Shown piece after piece: positions 27,102 through 64,000 of a stretch of DNA of 64,000 bases. The DNA lies in contig NC_044296.2 of assembly GCF_004027225.2 (NCBI RefSeq), forward strand, positions 3,392,796 to 3,456,795, given 5' to 3'. Position numbers and translations under genes: made by a program. Numbering within the stretch: position 1 is the stretch's first letter; the number at the start of each line of letters is the position of its first letter. A model generated the notes under the pieces. It saw only the letters and a list, made by a program, of their open reading frames with translations. It did not search any database and was not told the DNA's origin. The DNA is from Strigops habroptila. Taxonomy: Eukaryota; Chordata; Aves; Psittaciformes; Psittacidae.

Positions 27102-27540
27102 GTACGTGCCCTCCTCCTCCACTGGAACTCAGCTTCTTCTATACCTGGTTCAAAACCCCCTCAATAGGAGTGAGCAAACTCTAAGCTTGTGTCCATCTTA
27201 GAGAACTTCAAGACCAGACCAGCTAAAGCCCTCAACCTGCTCTGACTCCACAGCTGAGGTCCTTTTCATTGTCAATGTTCCTGTGATGCAGGGCACCTGG
27301 TCCAAAAGGGTCCTGCAGCACTGGCTTTGGTAGGTGGGCACCCTCTCCAGAGGCAACCTCTGCACCACTGCCCTGGACTGCCCATCCATCCCATGCCTTC
27401 ATCCCCTTGTGAGTGGCTTCTTGAGCTTACTAGAAAACCAGGGATCCACGTGTGAACTTCCCTGCTCCTGGTTCTTTAGCAGCATTGCTGTAGCCTGTGG
27501 CCAGTTCCTCCTCCTTCACCATCTCTGCTTTCTCCTCCAG

Positions 27541-27683
27541 GAGCTCTTGGCTTGGTCAGGAGTGAATCCCCAGCTTGGCGTAGCAGCGCCAGTGGCTATG
27601 GAGTGACCTGTGCTCCGGGTGCGTGGCTGAAGCGGCTGCCTGGGCACCGAATGCGCCCGGCCCACGTGCTCCTCGCCTCTGCC
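27541..27683 (+). other. CTXN1: CTXN1 5' UTR part of coding exon
   Basis: Begins right after a strong acceptor (long pyrimidine run then CAG at 27538-27540). Contains an in-frame ATG at 27651 in weak context and the end of a possible spliced upstream ORF, stopping at 27606. Confidence 0.6.
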
Positions 27684-27938
27684 ATGAATGATGCATCGAC
27701 GATGGATTATGAACTGCTGTCCCCCTCCTTGGTTGAGCACCCAGCCGGCTCTGCGGGTATGGATGCTGAGCAGAAAACCGTCTTTGCCTTTGTCATCTTC
27801 CTTCTGGTCTTCTTGGTGATGCTGATGGTGCGCTGCTTCCGCATCCTGCTGGACCCCTACAGCCGCATGCCCGCCTCCTCCTGGACTGACCACAAGGAGG
27901 GGTTGGAGAGGGGCCAGTTTGACTACGCCTTGGTGTAG
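27684..27938 (+). CDS. CTXN1: Cortexin-1
   Basis: Small single-pass membrane protein of neurons, first described in cortex; its molecular function is little known. From ATG 27684 it is 84 residues (human about 82). An acidic N-terminus is followed by MDAEQKT, a hydrophobic segment (about residues 33-49, [17 protein letters not shown]) and the nearly invariant tail with [29 protein letters not shown] and QFDYALV. The tail matches cortexin-1 rather than cortexin-3. The whole CDS lies in one exon after an excellent acceptor (ctttctcctccag at 27540). In-frame ATGs also occur at 27651 (95 aa, weak context) and 27702 (78 aa, A at -3 and G at +4). I chose 27684 because its length best fits the family. 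Antisense and tail to tail with the fibrillin. Confidence 0.93.
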   Translation: MNDASTMDYELLSPSLVEHPAGSAGMDAEQKTVFAFVIFLLVFLVMLMVRCFRILLDPYSRMPASSWTDHKEGLERGQFDYALV

Positions 27939-29110
27939 AGGGCAGGGATGGGGCGAGCCTGGGTGCTCTGTGTGCCTCCCACCCCGGCTGGCCCCGGCCC
28001 CGGCCCCCCCTTCCTCTGTGGTGTTGCCCTGGGCCAGCAAGGATGCTCTGGGCAGGGAGGGGAGGTCAGGCTCTCGCCCGGGGTGGGTTTTCTAGGGGTT
28101 TCTCTCTTTTCTAAGCACTTTTCAGTTCTCTTTGCAGTCTGCAGGACTCTTGGAGAGATATGTTGGAGGGGGAGATGTGGCTCTGCATGGTCCCTGCTGC
28201 CCACCGTGGGACAGGGGCAGGAGGTGATGGGGCAGGGCATGGCGGGACCTGCCCTTGGCCACAGCCCACAGGGCTCCTGCTCTGGGTGGCTCTGCCTGGT
28301 GCCAGGCCAGAGCTTTGACCCCCACCTCCTCCTGCCCCCCCATGTCACCCTCGTCTGTGTCCTCCGGGGAGTGCTGATCGTGGTCCAGTGCGTGTGTGTG
28401 TGTGTCCCTGTAGCTGAGCTGTGTCTGTCAGGGGGTTTATAGGCACCAGACCCAAGTGCTGGCTTTGTTCTTCTCTGTGTGGCAGCCCCAAGTGCCCCCC
28501 ACCCCCAGTCCATAAGTGATGGGGAGATGGAGACCCCCATGTGCAGCCCCCTTTGGGCATCCAGCCCTGCAGCCTGCTCCGCTTTACACCGCAGTGACCT
28601 GTCCATGCCCAACTGGTGAAGATGGTCTGAGCAAGGTGCAGTCAAGCAGCTTCCTGCAGACCTGCCGGGGGGGCCCTGCTGGGATCCCAGGAGGCATCCA
28701 TGATCCCATACAACACTTGGGAGATGCTTCTCAGCCAGCCCAAGCCTGGCAGCCTCCGACTGTTATCCCACTACGGCCAGTCCCTGCTACAGAGGGATTG
28801 GGGTGGCCTCCCCATGGCTGGGGGTTGCTGAAAGGGGCAGAGGGGGGTGACTCTTCCCTGGCCATCCTGTATCTGGGTATCAGAAGGTGTGTGTAAGTAG
28901 CTGAGGGGAAAGTAGTGTAAGTAGCTGTCCTCCTGCCGCTCTGCTGAACCATGCCTAGTGAGTCGGGGTGCTGCAGCTAGCCCAGGGCTAGCCAAAGCCG
29001 TGGTGGGTTATGGTGTGGGCTGGTAAGAAGGTTTATACTAAGGGATGTGAGCACATGGGGGAGAACCTCTCCCTCCACCATGGAAATAAAGCTGCACTGT
29101 GCTAACCCCA
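27939..29110 (+). other. CTXN1: CTXN1 probable 3' UTR
   Basis: About 1.17 kb from the stop codon to just past AATAAA at 29085. GC-rich at its start, with a C-run cluster at 27982-28010 and a short GT repeat near 28386. The overlapping antisense 240-aa ORF is low-complexity and not credible. Confidence 0.6.
29085..29090 (+). terminator. CTXN1: CTXN1 poly(A) signal AATAAA
   Basis: Canonical AATAAA in GGAAATAAAGCTGC, followed about 20 bases on by CACTGTGCTAA and further T-rich sequence. It is the first such signal downstream of the CTXN1 stop that fits a cleavage site. Confidence 0.65.
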
Positions 29111-30489
29111 CACAGCTCTTCCTCTGCTTTTTGATGCATCCCATCAGGCGCTCAGAGGAGTATCGGCTGCTCCCCAGGCACTGCTGGGCTGACCCATGTC
29201 TCTCTGTCTGAGCCAAAACCCCACATCCCCCAGCACAAGCTGGAGCTGCTCCTCAGGGGATGGGTGATATGTGGGGCAGGAGCATCAGCGGTGGGTGCCC
29301 CATACCTGAGCATGTGTTCTCTCAGGGACGTGCTCCTTGGCCACAGCATGTCCCCTGGGGCAGTGTTCCTGGGCAGGGATAGTCCCAACCTTGCCACGTC
29401 TGCTGCAGGACCCATGGGCTGTGCCTGGCTGTGTCTTTACATCAATCCAGGTCTCAAGTGTCCCCAGGATTGCATGGAGGAAGAGGCAAGAAGTCACTGC
29501 AGGGAAGCAACCAGCAGGACATGGGTACCAAGCCCAGCATCTCCTCTGGTGACACAAGTCTAACACCTCTCACCTACTGCCCAGCCCAGGAAGCTGTTTG
29601 AGGGACATTTTCCAGCTGTGAGCTCCATGGGTACTTGCTTTCCTCTGGTTTCATGGCTTCGCTGTTCCCCCGGCCCAGGAAGGCAGCAGCTCCCTCCCTG
29701 TCACAGGGATGCTGCAGCTCTGCAGCCCTCTTGTGGCACATGGCTGTGTCCAGAATGGGAGGTCGGGAAGAGCTTCCTCAAAATGAGACCATCAGCCTGG
29801 AACTAGGGTTTGAGCTGGACAAAACCAGGCGGGCCCTGACTCCTGGACACAGGGAACAAGCTATGGGCAAGTGCTTGTATCCCTGCACACACTATTCACT
29901 GCACACGCTACGCAAGCCTTGCCCTCTGCACAGCAGGCAGTGAGGGGTGCTGCTCCCCAAAAGGGGATGAGCCAGGAGCCAAAGGTGACCACAGCACAGG
30001 CAGCACCTTCCCTGAGCACAGCGCAGGCAGGGGGAGCAGGGCAGGAGCTGGGGGAGCAGCAGGTTTGTCCCCACTCTCCTGCATCTCCTCTGCCTCCTCT
30101 TTGCCACTCCCTTTCACTCTTGTCCTGGTGCCTGGAGCTGCTCCTCAGCCCAGCAGCACTGAGGGATGGGGTAACACCCATCCATATGTTACCACTTTCC
30201 TTCCACTCTCCTTGCTGGGAGAGAAGAATGGATCAGAAGAGACTTTGCTGATGGGTCCATCCCTCCTCTGCCTATTGCTCTGCAGGCTTCAGGAGGGACC
30301 CCAAAGCCCCTCTGGGTGCTGAGACACGGATGGGTGGGAGAACTGAGTGAGGCTGTAATACTGATTCTGTGTCCCTGAGGAGAGCAGAGAAGAAATCACC
30401 TTGGGCTCCATCCGAGCTGGAGGGAGGACGGGTCCTACCACATTCCCAGGCTCCTGGGAGCACCCGGATGAGGAGGAAAACACAGCCCC
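29111..30489. other. Intergenic spacer between CTXN1 and FBN3
   Basis: About 1.4 kb between the two predicted transcript ends. No CR1, exon or RNA gene recognised; several short ORFs without similarity to known proteins. Confidence 0.6.
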
Positions 30490-30506
30490 ATTTAACCCAA
30501 AATAAT

Positions 30507-30512
30507 TTTATT
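30507..30512 (-). terminator. FBN3: FBN3 candidate poly(A) signal AATAAA
   Basis: Reads AATAAA on the minus strand inside CAACAATAAAATTATT. A G/T-rich stretch (GGGCTGTGTTTTCC) follows about 25 bases further on, as expected past a cleavage site. It is the only canonical signal I found between the stop codon and this point. Confidence 0.5.
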
Positions 30513-30639
30513 GTTGCTGTTGCTTCTGATACAAAAAGGGATTCCACAAAGAGCCGCCTCCGTGTGCGGGACAAGGGGGAGCAGGGGCTGGGATTCAACA
30601 CTTCCCCTTCCCCCCCAAAATAAAACCAACCAGCGAGAA

Positions 30640-30900
30640 ATGTCAATACAATAAAAAAAAAAAAACCACAACAACCAAAAACCAACCCGGCACCAGAGAG
30701 GAAGGAAGGGCCCTTGAGCTTTGTCACACACACACAAACCAGCTCTGCTCATTATTATTATTATTAATAATAGGTTTTTGTTTCTTAAAAATAAAAATTA
30801 AAAAAAAAAAAAAAAGCACCTGTTGGAAAACAAAACAAAACAAAACAAAACAAAACAAAAAACCAAATAAACAAAAAAACCAAACCAAAATAATACTAAA
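30640..30900. repeat. A-rich low-complexity tract with ATT and AAAAC repeats
   Basis: Long A runs, an ATT/TAA repeat at 30749-30772 and about six AAAAC units at 30828-30860. On the minus strand this is the T-rich distal FBN3 3' UTR. A run of 13 or more C follows at 30921-30934. Confidence 0.85.
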
Positions 30901-32794
30901 CCCAACCCCCAGCCATGAGGCCCCCCCCCCCGGGCACAGCTCTGTGACTCTTGCACAACCCAGAGTCCGGAGCTGTGCTATGGAAAAGCTTCTTCAAGTT
31001 TGCCATTAGCCCCAATCCAGTATCCATAGACTGCCCCCAGCCCACGTGGTGGCAGCGTACGGGAGACAAACCAACCCCCCCTCCCCAAGTACCAACCCAA
31101 AACTACAGGAATGTGCCCTCCTCGGAACCCCCAGCAACCACACGTGTGGTGGTTACCCATAAACATGGAAGGGTGGGTGGCTACAGTGCACTGACGCTGA
31201 CCATTTGATACCAGCTCCGGAGAGCTGGAAGCACCTTAGGTTTGGTGATAAGGTAGTTTTGTGTGTCACCAGAGTGAATTAGCACCTTTCTTTCCTGTGA
31301 TGAGGCACAGGGTTGATGCAGAACTGAAAAGAGGTTCATGCAAAACTAGGGAATGGCATCGCAGAGACCAGCTGGGTGAAGAACACTCATGAAGGAGGAA
31401 GAAAAGCCAGGACAGAACAGTCTGGACAAGCTACTTGAGGCAGCAAGGAGACCTCAGTTCACTTAATTCATATTTCCCAGACTCTTTTTAGTGCATTTCA
31501 CTTATCTGCATTAACCAGAGACTGTCCATCTTGGTTGCCACCTTGGCCTGTCCAAGATGTACGTGACAACCAGAGGGGAGGCACCTGCAGCCCCTGGTTC
31601 CAGAAGTGCTCCTGACCGGGGGGGATCTGGCCATGAGCACCATGTCACACAAATGGGGTGGCTCAGAGCCAAGGGCTGTTTGTGGAGTGAAGCTCTGGCT
31701 GTCCCTGCCTCTTCTTTCCTGCCAGGCTGCAGAGACACCCCCACACACATTCCCACCCCATCCCCAACTTGTTCCTGCTGGTGGGAAGCTTTCCCCAGGA
31801 TTTTCAAACACTCCATCAGTGCTAGCCAGGAAATGTGCCCTGCAGCATCCACGCACATCCGGCCAAGCCCTCCATCCCCGCTGGCATGGGAAGCTGCCAG
31901 ATGCTCTCTACCAGACTCATGGCATTTTTCCTGCCCGTTTAGTTTGTCCAACCACATTCAACAATGCAATAATTTGCCTTTCCCCAGAGCTCCTCCTCTG
32001 TATTTACAGAAGGACACCGTAACCCCTGGACTTGCTGGAGCTCTGGAAAAGCCCCTCCAGCTCCAATCTTTGGTGGCCATGTGCATACTGCAGTGTGAAA
32101 ACCCTGGCTTCCCTTCAGGAGCTCATGGTCCTGTAGCCTGGCTGCTTCGTGATGTGAGGTTCACAATGTGAACTGCCCCTTCACTCAGAGGTGGCCTTTT
32201 CTGTTTGACAGAGGAGCCCAAAAGGACCAGAGAAAGACATGGAGAGGACAGAGAAAGACAGAGCACAGCCAGTGTAGGGATGGGATGGTTTCTGCACAAG
32301 CAAAGGAGGAACAAGAGCTGTTGGGAAATGCACTAACACCACACCGTGCCATAGCTCCTTCCAAAGCTGCCCCCAGGCCCCCCTCATATTTCCTGGCCTG
32401 TGGGGTGGTGCATGGCCTGTGACTGTGAAGGACAGGCAGCTTCCCCGTGGTACCACCCTTGCCAGCTCAGACTAACAGTATCTTGGTTAAAGGAGACAGG
32501 CAAGAGCTGAGCAGAGGACTGGAGTCCCTGCTGCCAAGGCCTGAGCCTTTGGCACAGGTTTCCCGAGCTCGTTTGTGGTGTGGCTTGGTTTGGACTCAAG
32601 CACCCCATGAAGCGGAGTTATCCCTGCATGGCCAAGGTGAGTGCTGAGCCCAGAGGGACATTTCCCATTAGTTGTACAGTGCAGTGGGGGAGATGGTGGC
32701 AGGGGGTGCAGTGAGAGAGGAGGCAGTTGTTTCCAGATGTGGATGGCAAGGCGAAGGACTGGACTGTCGGTTGGGTGGGTGGATCTCATGGGTG

Positions 32795-63325
<30,531 letters not shown>

Positions 63326-64000
63326 CTGGAGGGGCAAAGACAAGACATGAGTGAAGAGCTGCTCCTTGATGGAGGTTCCCAGCTTCATGGAAGCCAGGCT
63401 GCCACGAGAAGCAGCTAAGAAGAAACTATCCTGGAGCTGCAGTGTGACTGTTGCTCTCTGGTGTCACTTTATCCTTCATGCTGTGAGGTCAAGAACATGG
63501 ACACGAACTCTGCTGGTCTCCTGAGCACTGCTGTGCTGTGGAGCAGCATTTCTGTGCTCTCTGATACAACTATTGCACCAGTTCTGTGTCCTGCCCTTCT
63601 CCTAGCTCCAGCCTGCTCCTCTTCTTGGTAGAAATAGTCCTTTCCTCCAGCTGTCCCTGACCATCTAGGAGTGGGAAGTGGGTACCTTATCATCTTGATG
63701 AGAAGGGATCTACTTCATCCTGATGTGCCTTAATGTCAGCACACTACAAACCCATCTGGTAAGTGAGAACCCAACATCCTGATGCCCTGAGGATCCCCTG
63801 GGACCCCATGACTGTAGCACAGCTGGGGATTTCCATGTCCACTGCACACTGCTCAGAGCACTGCCTGAGACTGCAGCTTCTCAGGCTCCCTAGATGCATG
63901 AATGAGATGTTAATTGTCACCAACAACCAAGGAAACACTAGATGAGAAAGAGAGGGGTCAAAGGATCCCCATCCCCAAGCCAGGAATACAAGACTTGCTT
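63326..64000. other. FBN3 intron 20-equivalent, runs off the window
   Basis: Non-coding sequence upstream of the hybrid-2 exon. No repeat, exon or regulatory signal recognised. The remaining N-terminal exons must lie beyond the right edge. Confidence 0.8.

Larger units (their letters stand above)
30490..32794 (-). other. FBN3: FBN3 probable 3' UTR
   Basis: Minus-strand sequence from the stop codon to the first plausible poly(A) signal, about 2.3 kb. It has no convincing ORF and no CR1. Its distal part (30,480-30,900) is very T-rich on the transcript strand, with TTTTG repeats and ATT repeats. The length is inferred only from the signal position. Confidence 0.5.

Noticed and set aside
27923..28645. 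240-aa minus-strand ORF opposite the CTXN1 3' UTR
   Set aside because: Pro/Gly/His-rich, low-complexity translation of GC-rich UTR with no domain; an antisense shadow.
31557..32171. 204-aa plus-strand ORF
   Set aside because: Lies opposite the FBN3 3' UTR; composition is that of chance ORFs in GC-rich DNA and no similarity is recognised.

Overview
The window is vertebrate nuclear DNA, almost certainly from a bird. More than twenty fragments of the CR1 LINE, with the sauropsid-type 3' end, lie on both strands, and the main gene has many short exons separated by small introns. There is no operon structure, and no rRNA, tRNA, CRISPR array or phage-like feature was seen. Compact introns and the gene content suggest a microchromosome; this is inference.

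Right half (about 30.5-64 kb, minus strand): the 3' part of a fibrillin gene, read here as FBN3. I placed 45 consecutive coding exons by GT-AG splice sites, phase and domain content. They encode the hybrid-2 domain, cbEGF10, TB3, cbEGF11-22, TB4, cbEGF23-24, TB5, cbEGF25-31, TB6, cbEGF32-36, TB7, cbEGF37-43 and the C-terminal propeptide: 2,019 whole codons plus stop, with no frameshift or internal stop. Every exon matches one exon of the classic 65-exon fibrillin layout (exons 21-65). The 5' part of the gene lies beyond 64,000. The 3' UTR probably ends near 30,490.

Middle (about 27-29.1 kb, plus strand): CTXN1, encoding the small neuronal membrane protein cortexin-1. It has one coding exon, one probable upstream non-coding exon and a 3' UTR ending near 29,110. 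CTXN1 and the fibrillin are tail to tail, about 1.4 kb apart. Three cortexin-fibrillin pairs are known in vertebrates (CTXN1-FBN3, CTXN2-FBN1, CTXN3-FBN2). This neighbour is therefore the best argument for FBN3, because the protein resembles FBN1 at some points and FBN2 at others.

Left part (1-27 kb): no convincing coding sequence. It holds CR1 fragments, a few short tandem repeats, a small CpG-rich patch near 21.4-21.55 kb, and several AT-rich non-repetitive blocks that could be conserved regulatory DNA around CTXN1.

The two genes are not known to share a pathway: fibrillin builds extracellular microfibrils and cortexin is a neuronal membrane protein. The most interesting points are a Gly in place of the first calcium-ligand Asp of cbEGF27, RGD motifs in both TB3 and TB4, a furin-type site that would release a 133-residue asprosin-like C-terminal peptide, and a possible upstream ORF in CTXN1. 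Paralogue assignments and comparisons rest on remembered family sequences, since no database search could be run.
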